DNA from: Buchananella felis
GTDB taxonomy: Bacteria > Actinomycetota > Actinomycetes > Actinomycetales > Actinomycetaceae
Strand: one strand, 5' to 3'
Length of the DNA stretch: 64,000 nucleotides
Assembly: GCF_041380015.1 (NCBI RefSeq)
Contig: NZ_CP159978.1
Shown here: piece after piece, positions 47,029 to 55,137 of the stretch
How the letters are laid out: each line of letters starts with the position of its first letter
Position numbering within the stretch: position 1 is the first letter of the stretch
Translations under genes and position numbers: made by a program
The notes under the pieces: generated by a model
Seen by the model: only the letters and a program-made list of their open reading frames with translations
Told to the model about the DNA's origin: nothing
Databases searched by the model: none

Positions 47029-47969
47029 GCGCCGTCTCCACCCTCATGCGGTTCTCCCCGCGCCTGCCCGAGTGGGTGACCCGAGCGGCGTTCGCGGCGG
47101 CCGGTGCGGCGCTGGGGGCGGCCCACCTGCTGGGCCTGAACGCGCCAGCCAGGCGCCTGGAGGCCAACTTGCAGCGGGTCAGCCCGCTCGAGTCCACCTG
47201 GCGGCGCAAGGCGCGCACCTGCCGTTCGCTTGGCCACTACATGCGCTACTTCGGGGAGGCCATGTACCTGCCCGCCGTGCCGCCGGCGCGTTTCGACGTG
47301 CGCGGCGGCATCAACGGGCCGGCCGAGCTGCGGGAGAAGGTGGCGCAGGGCAGCATCATCTTCGCCCTCACCCACACGGGGAACTGGGACCTGGCGGCGG
47401 CGTGGTCCGCCCGCAACTTCGCCCCCGTTCTCACCGTGGCGGAGCGCCTGGAGCCAGCCGAGGACTTCGAGGCGTTCCTGCGCCTGCGCGAGCAGCTGGG
47501 CATGACCGTGCTGCCCGTCTCCCGTCACGAACACCCCTTCCCGGAGCTGGTGCGCCGCTCCCGGGAACGCAACTACCTAGTGCCCCTACTGGCGGATCGC
47601 GACCTGTCCGCCGCCGGCGTGGAGGTAAACCTGGCCGGGCACAAGGCGCTGGTCGCCCCCGGCCCGGCCGCCCTGGCGCAGGTGCGCGGCATCCCCATCT
47701 ACGCCGCCGCCATCCGCCACGTGCGGCTGCGCGGCGCCAAGCGCAGGGCCGCCCGCTCCAAATGGGGGATCGTGGTGGACGTCTCCCCGCCCCTGCACAC
47801 CACCAAGAAGGGCCGCGCGGGCGCGGCCGACCTCACCCAGCAGTGGGTGGACTGGTTTGGCAACTGGCTGCGGCACAACGCCGAGCACTGGCACATGATG
47901 CAAAGCGTCTTCGTATCGGACCTGGACCCGGCTCGCCTGGCCCGGGCCCGCGCAAAGGAGCAGAGTTGA
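47025..47969 (+). CDS. Phosphatidylinositol mannoside acyltransferase (PatA-like)
   Basis: 314 residues if the TTG at 47025, overlapping the previous stop (TTGA), is used; ATG at 47046 is the alternative. Lysophospholipid acyltransferase family with the catalytic HX4D motif HTGNWD. LLADRDLSAAGVEV and VAPGPAALAQ match the bacterial lauroyl/PIM acyltransferase group. It would acylate the mannose of PIM1/PIM2 on the cytosolic membrane face. Between PIP synthase and pimA, as in mycobacteria. Confidence 0.87.
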   Translation: MSAVSTLMRFSPRLPEWVTRAAFAAAGAALGAAHLLGLNAPARRLEANLQRVSPLESTWRRKARTCRSLGHYMRYFGEAMYLPAVPPARFDVRGGINGPAELREKVAQGSIIFALTHTGNWDLAAAWSARNFAPVLTVAERLEPAEDFEAFLRLREQLGMTVLPVSRHEHPFPELVRRSRERNYLVPLLADRDLSAAGVEVNLAGHKALVAPGPAALAQVRGIPIYAAAIRHVRLRGAKRRAARSKWGIVVDVSPPLHTTKKGRAGAADLTQQWVDWFGNWLRHNAEHWHMMQSVFVSDLDPARLARARAKEQS

Positions 47970-49102
47970 AAATCGGCATCGTGTGCCCCTACTCCTTCGC
48001 CAGCCCCGGCGGGGTGCAGGCCCACGTCCTGGACCTGGCCCGGGAGTTGATGCGGCGCGGGCACGCCGTCAGCGTGCTCGCCCCGCTGGACGGCGCTAAG
48101 GCCCCGGACTGGGTGGTGGACGCCGGGCGCACCGTGGCCTGGAGCTACAACGGCTCGGTGGCCCGCCTGAACATGGGGCCGCGCGCGCTGCGGGGCGTGC
48201 GCCGCTGGCTGCGGCGCGGCGACTTCGACGTGGTGCACGTCCACGAGCCCATCACCCCCTCCATCGGGCTGCTCACCCTGCTGAACGCCCGCTGCCCAGT
48301 GGTGGCCACCTTCCACACCGCCATGTCCCGCTCCATCGCGCGGCGACTAGTGGCGGGGCTGGCCAACCTGGCGATGCGAAAGCTCGCCGCACGCATCGCC
48401 GTCTCTGCGGAGGCTAAGCGCACGCTGGTGCGCTACCACGGCGGGGACGCGCAGGTGATCCCCAACGGCGTGGTGGTGGCGGACTTCGCCACCGCCGCAC
48501 CGGTCGAGGCGTGGCAGGAGGGTCCAGACTCGCCCGTGATCGTGTTCCTGGGCCGCCTGGACGAGCCCCGCAAGGGCCTGCCCGTCCTGGCCGGGGCCGT
48601 GGGCGGCGTGCTGGAGCGCCACCCCGGCGCCCGCTTCCTCATCGCCGGGCGCGGGCAGGCCAGTCAGGCGCGCGCCGTCCTGGCCGGATTTGGCAGCAGC
48701 GTGGAGTTTCTGGGCGGGGTGAGCGACGCGGAGAAGAACAGCCTGCTCAAGGGCGCCACCATCTACGTCGCCCCGCAGCTGGGCGGCGAATCCTTCGGCA
48801 TCGTGCTGGTGGAGGCGATGGCGGCCGGCGCCTACGTGCTGGCGTCCAACATCCCCGCCTTCCGCGTCGTCCTGGCGCAAGGGGAGTGCGGTGGCCTGTT
48901 CCCGGTGGGGGACAGCGCCGCACTGACCGAGGCGATCTGCGCGGCATTGGACGACGCCGCCGCCCGCCGCACAGTCGCGCAGGCCGGGGCGCTCGCCGCC
49001 ACGCAATACGATTGGGGCCGGGTCACCGACCGCATCGAGGCCGTCTACCAGGCGGCACTGGACACCTCGGCCCCGCAGAAGCGAACCGACGGCCGCGCAT
49101 AG
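47966..49102 (+). CDS. pimA: Phosphatidylinositol alpha-mannosyltransferase
   Basis: 378 residues from a TTG overlapping the acyltransferase stop (TTGA) with AAGGAG 6 nt upstream. GT4 glycosyltransferase: KIGIVCPYSFASPGGVQAH at the N terminus, VVHVHEPITPS, IPNGVVVADF, FLGRLDEPRKGL and the EX7E-like motif ESFGIVLVEAMAAG. PimA adds the first mannose from GDP-mannose to phosphatidylinositol. Conserved place after PatA. Confidence 0.92.
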   Translation: MKIGIVCPYSFASPGGVQAHVLDLARELMRRGHAVSVLAPLDGAKAPDWVVDAGRTVAWSYNGSVARLNMGPRALRGVRRWLRRGDFDVVHVHEPITPSIGLLTLLNARCPVVATFHTAMSRSIARRLVAGLANLAMRKLAARIAVSAEAKRTLVRYHGGDAQVIPNGVVVADFATAAPVEAWQEGPDSPVIVFLGRLDEPRKGLPVLAGAVGGVLERHPGARFLIAGRGQASQARAVLAGFGSSVEFLGGVSDAEKNSLLKGATIYVAPQLGGESFGIVLVEAMAAGAYVLASNIPAFRVVLAQGECGGLFPVGDSAALTEAICAALDDAAARRTVAQAGALAATQYDWGRVTDRIEAVYQAALDTSAPQKRTDGRA

Positions 49103-49157
49103 CGGCCTCACACTAGGGGCGGCCGCTGCGGCGGCGTCGGGCAAGGAAAGAAAAGAC

Positions 49158-50381
49158 GTGAGCAACCAAACCAACACGCCCTACCTGACCGGGCAGAGCA
49201 CCGCCTACGTGGCGGCCAACGCTGCCCAGCCCCAGCAGGCCCGCCCGGCACAGGTGTGGCAGGCCTACCAGGTCAGCCCCGCCCAGTGGTCCTACCAGGG
49301 GGCGCCGTTCGCGGGCCTGAACAAGGCCCACCGCATCTCGACCAAGGTGGGCGCCCTCGAGGTGATCCTGGTCATCATCTCGATGTTCGGGATGTTCGCC
49401 AGCTTCCGGGCCATCTCGGACGGCGAGGTGGGCATCCTCGCCCCGACGGTGCTGGCGCTCATGCCGCTGGCCGTGGTCATCGCGGTGGTGCGCTGGGTGG
49501 ACCGCTGGGAGCCCGAGCCCAGGCTTCTGCTGTGGCTGACCTTCCTGTGGGGAGCCGGGGTGGCCACGTTCGTCTCCGCGATCGTCAACACGATGGCGGC
49601 AGAGCACGTCTACGTCCTCACCGGTGACGTGGCCCAGGGAGACCTGGTCGCGGCCGTGGTCAGCGCCCCGCTCATCGAGGAGGCCTCCAAGGCCTTCATC
49701 CTGCTCATGCTGCTGTGGTGGCGACGCGGCGCGATCGGCGGGCCCGTGGACGGCGTGGTCTACGCGGCCACCACAGCGGCTGGCTTCGCCTTCGTGGAGA
49801 ACATCTTCTACTTCGTCATGTTCCACGACGAGCTGGCCAGCGTGTTCGTGGTGCGCGGCGTGTTCTCCCCGTTCGCCCACATCCTCTTCACCGCCATGAC
49901 CGGCCTGGCCATCGGCTTCGCCGCGAGGTCCGCCTCCCGCGTGGCCTGGCTCTGGTGGGCGCCGCTGGGCTACGCCGGGGCCGTGGCCCTGCACGCCGGC
50001 TGGAACATCTCCGCCTCCGCCGGGGCCACCACCGCGCTGTGGGCGCAGCTGCCTATGCTGGCCCTGCTGCTGGTGATCCTGGCCGTCCTGCAGCGCTCGG
50101 AGCTCTCCCTGGTGCAGTGGCACCTGCAGCCCTACGTGCGCGCCGGGCTGATGCAGAGCTGGGAACTGGCCATGGTGACCGTGCCCGCCGCCCGGCAAAA
50201 CGCCCGCCGGTGGGCAAAGCGGGGCGGGCGCAAGCAGGCGCTGCGCGACTTCCAGGCCGGTGCGGTGCAGCTTGCCCTGGCCCGGCACCGTGCCGCCATC
50301 GGCAGGCACGCCTTCCACGCGGCGGAGGAACAGGCCCACCTCACCCAGCTCCACCAGGCCCGCCTAGCGCTCCTGCGCTGA
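49158..50381 (+). CDS. PrsW-family intramembrane metalloprotease
   Basis: 407 residues. About eight membrane helices with the PrsW residues: PLIEEASKAF (EExxK), FAFVENIFYF, FAHILFTAMTG and ALHAGWN. A Gln/Ala-rich N-terminal tail of about 55 residues and a basic C-terminal cytosolic tail. PrsW-type proteases start regulated intramembrane proteolysis of anti-sigma factors in Bacillus; the target here is unknown. AAGGAAAG precedes the GTG. Confidence 0.87.
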   Translation: MSNQTNTPYLTGQSTAYVAANAAQPQQARPAQVWQAYQVSPAQWSYQGAPFAGLNKAHRISTKVGALEVILVIISMFGMFASFRAISDGEVGILAPTVLALMPLAVVIAVVRWVDRWEPEPRLLLWLTFLWGAGVATFVSAIVNTMAAEHVYVLTGDVAQGDLVAAVVSAPLIEEASKAFILLMLLWWRRGAIGGPVDGVVYAATTAAGFAFVENIFYFVMFHDELASVFVVRGVFSPFAHILFTAMTGLAIGFAARSASRVAWLWWAPLGYAGAVALHAGWNISASAGATTALWAQLPMLALLLVILAVLQRSELSLVQWHLQPYVRAGLMQSWELAMVTVPAARQNARRWAKRGGRKQALRDFQAGAVQLALARHRAAIGRHAFHAAEEQAHLTQLHQARLALLR

Positions 50382-50407
50382 AGTGGCTGGTGCGCTCGCC
50401 GCGCCGA

Positions 50408-50413
50408 TAGCAT
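50408..50413 (+). promoter_or_regulatory. -10 hexamer TAGCAT, leaderless type
   Basis: TAGCAT ends 7 nt before the ATG at 50421. It contains an earlier ATG (50412), so 50421 is the better start. Confidence 0.5.
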
Positions 50414-50420
50414 GGCGCGC

Positions 50421-51287
50421 ATGGCCAAAAGCACGGACCTCGAAAAGGCGGGAGTCAACTTCTCCCGGATGCTCAACACGGCGGTGCGCCTGCCGCTCAT
50501 CCGCATCGACAGGGCGGAGTACCTGCGCTCGGCGTTGAAGAAGCACTGCACCCCGGCCCAGATCGAGGCCGCCGTGCTCACCACCCCGGCCCACGCGGGC
50601 ATCCCGCTGGAGGTGATCGAGAAGGCCGCGCGCAGCTCGATCAAGTACGAGTCCACGCGGGTGACTGGGGCGTCGGCCGCAGCCGGGCTGCCGGGTGGGG
50701 TGGCCGCCTTCATCACTGCCCCCGGGGACGTGGTCCAGTTCCTGGGCCACGTGATCCGCATCGCGCAGAAGCTCGCCTACCTCTACTCCTGGCCGGACCT
50801 GTTCACCAGGGACGGGGAGATCGACGAGTCCACCGAGGGCGTGCTCACCCTGTTCATCGGCATCATGTACGGAGTGCACGTAGCCAGGGGAGGGGTGGCC
50901 AAGCTGGCGGAGATGCTGGCCAAGAACGTGGTGGCCACCCTGCCGAACAAGGCGCTCACGAACGGCGTGGTCTACCCGATCGTCAAGCGCGTGGCCGCCT
51001 CCATCGGGCTGACCATGACCAAGCGAGGCTTTGCCAACGGCATCGCCAAGGCCATCCCGATCGCCGGGGCCGTGGTCTCCGGCGGGCTCTCCCTGGCCGC
51101 GTTCCTGCCCATGTCCAAGCGCCTGCAAAAGCACCTGGCGAGCTACGAGCACGCCCGCCCTGCGGACCCCGCCGCTGCGGACGGCCCGGCCGAGGTGGTG
51201 GAGTGGGAGGAGGCGTACGCCACCGACGTGGAGGTAGCCCACTTCGAGTGGGAGGACGCCGAAGAAGTGGACGCCCACGAACACTAA
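50421..51287 (+). CDS. EcsC-like conserved protein
   Basis: 288 residues. It resembles a widespread family usually assigned to EcsC or mislabelled as vinyl reductase: SIKYESTRVTGASAAAGLPGG, FLGHVIRIAQKLAYLYSWPDLF and IPIAGAVVSGGLSL. Gly/Ala-rich amphipathic helices suggest membrane association. The C-terminal 50 residues are acidic. Function unknown. Start chosen from the -10 hexamer 7 nt upstream rather than the ATG at 50412. Confidence 0.65.
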   Translation: MAKSTDLEKAGVNFSRMLNTAVRLPLIRIDRAEYLRSALKKHCTPAQIEAAVLTTPAHAGIPLEVIEKAARSSIKYESTRVTGASAAAGLPGGVAAFITAPGDVVQFLGHVIRIAQKLAYLYSWPDLFTRDGEIDESTEGVLTLFIGIMYGVHVARGGVAKLAEMLAKNVVATLPNKALTNGVVYPIVKRVAASIGLTMTKRGFANGIAKAIPIAGAVVSGGLSLAAFLPMSKRLQKHLASYEHARPADPAAADGPAEVVEWEEAYATDVEVAHFEWEDAEEVDAHEH

Positions 51288-51319
51288 AGCCCGGGGCGCA
51301 GCGGCAGCGCGCCAGGGCG

Positions 51320-51325
51320 TAGACT
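51320..51325 (+). promoter_or_regulatory. Candidate -10 TAGACT for pdxS
   Basis: TAGACT lies 34 nt before the pdxS GTG; a GGAG site follows at about 51350. Confidence 0.45.
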
Positions 51326-51359
51326 TGGAAAACCCAGACCTGACTATGCGGAGTGCATT

Positions 51360-52259
51360 GTGACTAACGAGAACCAGCCCGTGGTGGGAACCGACCGCGT
51401 CAAGCGCGGCATGGCGGAGATGCTCAAGGGCGGCGTCATCATGGACGTCGTCACCCCGGAGCAGGCCAAGATCGCCGAGGACGCCGGCGCCGTGGCCGTC
51501 ATGGCCCTGGAGCGCGTCCCGGCGGACATCCGCGCGCAGGGCGGCGTGTCCCGCATGAGCGACCCGGACATGATCGAGGGCATCATCAACGCCGTCTCCA
51601 TCCCGGTGATGGCCAAGGCCCGCATCGGCCACTTCGCTGAGGCCCAGGTGCTGCAGCACCTCGGCGTGGACTACATCGACGAGTCCGAGGTCCTCACCCC
51701 GGCCGACTACGCCAACCACATCGACAAGTGGGGCTTCACCGTTCCCTTCGTCTGCGGCGCCACCAACCTGGGCGAGGCCCTGCGCCGTATTAACGAGGGC
51801 GCCGCGATGATCCGCTCCAAGGGCGAGGCCGGCACCGGTGACGTTTCCAACGCAGTCACCCACATGCGCACCATCCGCGCCGAGATCAACCGCCTGCGTT
51901 CCATGAGCAAGGACGAGCTGTTCGTGGCGGCGAAGGAACTGGCCGCCCCCTACGACCTGGTGGTAGAGGTCGCAGAGACCGGCAAGCTGCCCGTGGTGTT
52001 GTTCACCGCCGGCGGTATCGCCACCCCCGCAGACGCCGCCATGATGATGCAGCTGGGCGCCGAGGGCGTGTTCGTTGGCTCCGGCATCTTCAAGTCCGGC
52101 GACCCGGCCAAGCGCGCCGCCGCCATCGTCAAGGCCACCACCTTCTTCGACGACCCGGCCGTGGTGGCCGACGTCTCTCGCGGCCTGGGCGAGGCCATGG
52201 TGGGCATCAACGTGGACGACATCCCCGTGCCGCACCGCCTGGCCGAGCGCGGCTGGTGA
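51360..52259 (+). CDS. pdxS: Pyridoxal 5'-phosphate synthase subunit PdxS
   Basis: 299 residues from a GTG. PdxS makes PLP from ribose 5-phosphate, glyceraldehyde 3-phosphate and ammonia supplied by PdxT. Seen: GVIMDVVTPEQAKIAEDAGA, ALERVPADIRAQGGV and the catalytic-lysine region MAKARIGHFAEAQ and RSKGEAGTGDVSNAVTHMR. Strong codon bias. A terminator follows, but pdxT is only 690 bp downstream with a NUDIX gene between. Confidence 0.95.
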   Translation: MTNENQPVVGTDRVKRGMAEMLKGGVIMDVVTPEQAKIAEDAGAVAVMALERVPADIRAQGGVSRMSDPDMIEGIINAVSIPVMAKARIGHFAEAQVLQHLGVDYIDESEVLTPADYANHIDKWGFTVPFVCGATNLGEALRRINEGAAMIRSKGEAGTGDVSNAVTHMRTIRAEINRLRSMSKDELFVAAKELAAPYDLVVEVAETGKLPVVLFTAGGIATPADAAMMMQLGAEGVFVGSGIFKSGDPAKRAAAIVKATTFFDDPAVVADVSRGLGEAMVGINVDDIPVPHRLAERGW

Positions 52260-52280
52260 GCTGCCGCCGCTGACTAACTG

Positions 52281-52308
52281 GTGAGGGCCGTCGCAAGGCG
52301 GCCCTCAC
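52281..52308 (+). terminator. Terminator after pdxS
   Basis: Perfect 10-bp stem GTGAGGGCCG/CGGCCCTCAC with an 8-nt loop, followed by TAATG. Confidence 0.7.
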
Positions 52309-52391
52309 TAATGCCCCCGCCGCCCGGCCGCGCGTTTCGAGCCGGCCCGGGGCGCGGGTGGGCCAAGCCGGCAGTGTGTGAAGGAGAAGCA

Positions 52392-52949
52392 GTGGAGGAC
52401 CTGGCAAGGCGCCTGCAAAAGCAGCAGATCAGCACCGAGTTCAAGCCCGGCGCTGACGGCGTGCCCAGCCGCAGCGCGGCGCGTGTGGTGGTGATCGCCG
52501 CCGACGGTCGCGTACTGCTGGCACGCGGGCACGACGCCCTGGACACCGCCCGGGCCTGGTGGTTCACCATCGGCGGCGGCATGGAGCCGGGGGAGGACAC
52601 CCGCCAGGCCGCGGCCCGCGAACTGGCCGAAGAGACCGGTATCGAGGTGGCGCCGCATGACCTGGAGGGCCCCGTGCTGACCCGCGACTCGGAGTTCGTG
52701 TTCTCCAGCATCACGGTGCGCCAACACGAGACCTACTACCTGCTGCGAGTGGAGCACGCCAGCGAGCTGGACGACTCGCGCTGGACCGAGCTGGAGCGCA
52801 GCGTGGTGGACGAGCTGGCCTGGATCACCCCGGCGGCACTCCAGGCATCACCGGTGACCCAGTACCCCCGCGACCTGGCCAAGCGGCTGGAGGAGTGGGT
52901 CACCGGCTGGGACGGCACCTGCCCGCACCTCGTGGAGAACGGAGAATGA
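52392..52949 (+). CDS. NUDIX hydrolase
   Basis: 185 residues from a GTG with AAGGAG 5 nt upstream; a longer frame to 52281 would start inside the terminator. The NUDIX box is complete: GGGMEPGEDTRQAAARELAE followed by ETGI. NUDIX enzymes hydrolyse nucleoside diphosphate derivatives; the substrate is unknown. It overlaps pdxT by ATGA, so the two are coupled, and it may clean up a by-product of vitamin B6 metabolism or be a bystander. Confidence 0.88.
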   Translation: MEDLARRLQKQQISTEFKPGADGVPSRSAARVVVIAADGRVLLARGHDALDTARAWWFTIGGGMEPGEDTRQAAARELAEETGIEVAPHDLEGPVLTRDSEFVFSSITVRQHETYYLLRVEHASELDDSRWTELERSVVDELAWITPAALQASPVTQYPRDLAKRLEEWVTGWDGTCPHLVENGE

Positions 52950-53587
52950 GCATGATCGAACAGGCCACCATCGGCGTCCTGGCCCTGCAAGGCGACTTCC
53001 GCGAGCACGCCGCCATGCTGGAGAGCCTGGGTGCCCGCGTAGTGAAGGTGCGCCGCCCGAGCGAGCTGGCCGGACTGGACGGCATCGTGCTGCCCGGCGG
53101 GGAGTCCACCACCATGATCAAGCTGCTGGACGCCTTCGAGCTGGAGCAACCGCTGCGTGAGGCGATCGCCGCCGGCCTGCCCGCCTACGGCTCCTGCGCC
53201 GGATTGATCCTGCTGGCCGACCGCCTGGAAGACGGCATCGAGGGCCAGCGCACCCTGGGCGGCCTGGACGTCACCGCCCGCCGCAACTCCTTTGGCCGCC
53301 AGGTGGATTCCTCAGAGGCCTGGCTCTCCGCGCCCGGTCTGGGGGCCGACATTGCCGCCGGCCAGGACCCCGTGCACGCCGTCTTCATTCGCGCCCCCTG
53401 GATCGAGCAGACCGGCCCCGGCGTCGAGGTGCTGGCCAGCGTGGACACCCCCGCCGGGCAGCGCGCCGTGGCGGTGCGCCAGGGCCACCTGCTGGCCACC
53501 TCCTTCCACCCGGAAGTAAGCAGCGACACGCGCGTCCATGGCCTCTTTCTGGAGATGGTGCGGCAATCGGCGCAGGCGGCCCGCTAA
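52946..53587 (+). CDS. pdxT: Pyridoxal 5'-phosphate synthase glutaminase subunit PdxT
   Basis: 213 residues. Class I glutaminase that passes ammonia to PdxS. The oxyanion strand LPGGESTTM, nucleophile Cys in YGSCAGLIL and the His-Glu of TSFHPEVS are present. The ATG overlaps the NUDIX stop. Confidence 0.93.
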   Translation: MSMIEQATIGVLALQGDFREHAAMLESLGARVVKVRRPSELAGLDGIVLPGGESTTMIKLLDAFELEQPLREAIAAGLPAYGSCAGLILLADRLEDGIEGQRTLGGLDVTARRNSFGRQVDSSEAWLSAPGLGADIAAGQDPVHAVFIRAPWIEQTGPGVEVLASVDTPAGQRAVAVRQGHLLATSFHPEVSSDTRVHGLFLEMVRQSAQAAR

Positions 53588-53590
53588 AAT
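53585..53590 (+). promoter_or_regulatory. Candidate -10 TAAAAT for yebC
   Basis: TAAAAT overlaps the pdxT stop codon and lies 73 nt before the yebC ATG. The leader contains a TTGGCC/GGCCAA inverted pair (53601-53606, 53626-53631). Confidence 0.4.
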
Positions 53591-53662
53591 ACCGCCAGTA
53601 TTGGCCGCTCGGCCCGAGGGACGTCGGCCAACAAAAAATGCAACAAACGGAAGTGGGGCACA

Positions 53663-54421
53663 ATGGCCGGGCACTCTAAGTGGGCGACCACCAAGCACAA
53701 GAAGGCCGCAATCGACGCCAAGCGAGGCAAGCTCTTTGCCCGCCTGATCAAGAACATCGAAGTTGCGGCGCGCACCGGCGGCGGCGACCCTGCCGGCAAC
53801 CCCACCCTCTTCGACGCCATCCAGAAGGCCAAGAAGGCCTCCGTCCCGGCTGACAACATCGACCGCGCCGTCAAGCGCGGCTCTGGTGCAGAGGCCGGCG
53901 GCGCCGACTGGGAGACCATCATGTACGAGGGCTACGGCCCCGGCGGCATCGCCGTGCTGGTCGAGTGCCTCACCGACAACCGCAACCGCGCCGCCTCTGA
54001 GGTGCGCGTGGCATTCTCCCGCAACGGCGGCTCCCTGGCCGAGCCCGGCAGCGTGGCCTACCTGTTCTCCCGCAAGGGCGTGGTGCTGGTCCCCGCCGCC
54101 GAGGGTGTGGACGAGGACCGCCTGATGGAGGTGGCACTGGAGGCCGGAGCCGAAGAGATCGAGGCAGGCGACGAAATCTTCGAGGTCACCAGCGAAGCCA
54201 CCGATCTCATCCCGGTGCGCACCGCCCTGCTGGAGGCCGGCATCGAGTACGACTCCGCCGACGTGCAGTGGGTGCCCTCCACCGAGATCGAGGTGGACGT
54301 GGAAGGCGCGCGCAAGATCATGAAGCTGATCGACGCCCTCGAAGACAGCGACGACGTCCAAAACGTCTACGCCAACTTCGATGCCTCCGCGGAGGTCATG
54401 GCGGCGCTCGACGAGGACTGA
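53663..54421 (+). CDS. YebC/PmpR-family protein
   Basis: 252 residues, full length. MAGHSKWATTKHKKAAIDAKRG is the universal start. NNIDRAVKRGSG-like and YEGYGPGGIAVLVECLTDN segments are conserved. The family has been linked to transcription control and, for YebC, to relieving ribosome stalling at proline stretches. It precedes ruvC, as in most bacteria. Confidence 0.93.
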   Translation: MAGHSKWATTKHKKAAIDAKRGKLFARLIKNIEVAARTGGGDPAGNPTLFDAIQKAKKASVPADNIDRAVKRGSGAEAGGADWETIMYEGYGPGGIAVLVECLTDNRNRAASEVRVAFSRNGGSLAEPGSVAYLFSRKGVVLVPAAEGVDEDRLMEVALEAGAEEIEAGDEIFEVTSEATDLIPVRTALLEAGIEYDSADVQWVPSTEIEVDVEGARKIMKLIDALEDSDDVQNVYANFDASAEVMAALDED

Positions 54422-54424
54422 TCC

Positions 54425-55057
54425 TTGCGGATTTTGGGCGTTGACCCCGGGCTCACCAGGTGTGGGCTCGGGGTCGTCGACGTTGACGCCCGGCGGCGGG
54501 TGCAGCTGGTGGACGTGGGCGTGGTGCGCAGCGACCCGAACCTGGCCGCCCACTTCCGCCTCCTGGCCATCGAAAAGGGCATCGAGGAGTGGATCGACAA
54601 GTACCGCCCCGAGGTGATCGCGGTGGAGCGCGTCTTTGCGCAGGACAACCTGCGCTCCATCACCGGCACCTCCCAGGTGGCCGGGATCGCCATGCTCGCC
54701 GCCGCCAGGCGCGGGCTACCGCTGGCCCTGCACACCCCCAGCGAGGTCAAGGCCGCCGTGACAGGATCTGGGCGGGCAGACAAGGCGCAGGTGCAGGCGA
54801 TGGTGGCGAGTATCCTGCGACTGGACTCCCCACCCAAGCCCGCTGACGCAGCCGACGCCGTGGCTCTGGCGATCTGCCACGGCTGGCGTGGCACCGGCAT
54901 CCAGGGGCTGGGGGAGGACGGGGCAGTCACCGTCTCCCTGAGTGGTGGCGTGCAGTCCCGGGGCGAACTCACCCCCGCCCAGCGGGCCTGGGCGCAGGCT
55001 GCGGCGGCGGCGCGCCGCACCGGCGCGGTGGACCCGCGTAGGCGCGGGCGCAGATAA
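54425..55057 (+). CDS. ruvC: Crossover junction endodeoxyribonuclease RuvC
   Basis: 210 residues from a TTG, 3 nt after yebC. RuvC cuts Holliday junctions in concert with RuvAB. Acidic catalytic residues are in ILGVDPGLTRCG (Asp), AVERVFAQ (Glu) and ADAADAVALAICH (Asp pair). The C-terminal tail is Ala/Arg-rich. ruvA and ruvB lie 2.8 kb downstream, separated by an unrelated secreted-protein gene. Confidence 0.93.
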   Translation: MRILGVDPGLTRCGLGVVDVDARRRVQLVDVGVVRSDPNLAAHFRLLAIEKGIEEWIDKYRPEVIAVERVFAQDNLRSITGTSQVAGIAMLAAARRGLPLALHTPSEVKAAVTGSGRADKAQVQAMVASILRLDSPPKPADAADAVALAICHGWRGTGIQGLGEDGAVTVSLSGGVQSRGELTPAQRAWAQAAAAARRTGAVDPRRRGRR

Positions 55058-55137
55058 GGCGAGACCGGGCGAAAACAAAAACCGTTCTCAGATAAGGCGG
55101 TAGGGTACGGCCTTGGGTTATCTGGGAAGGAGATAAC

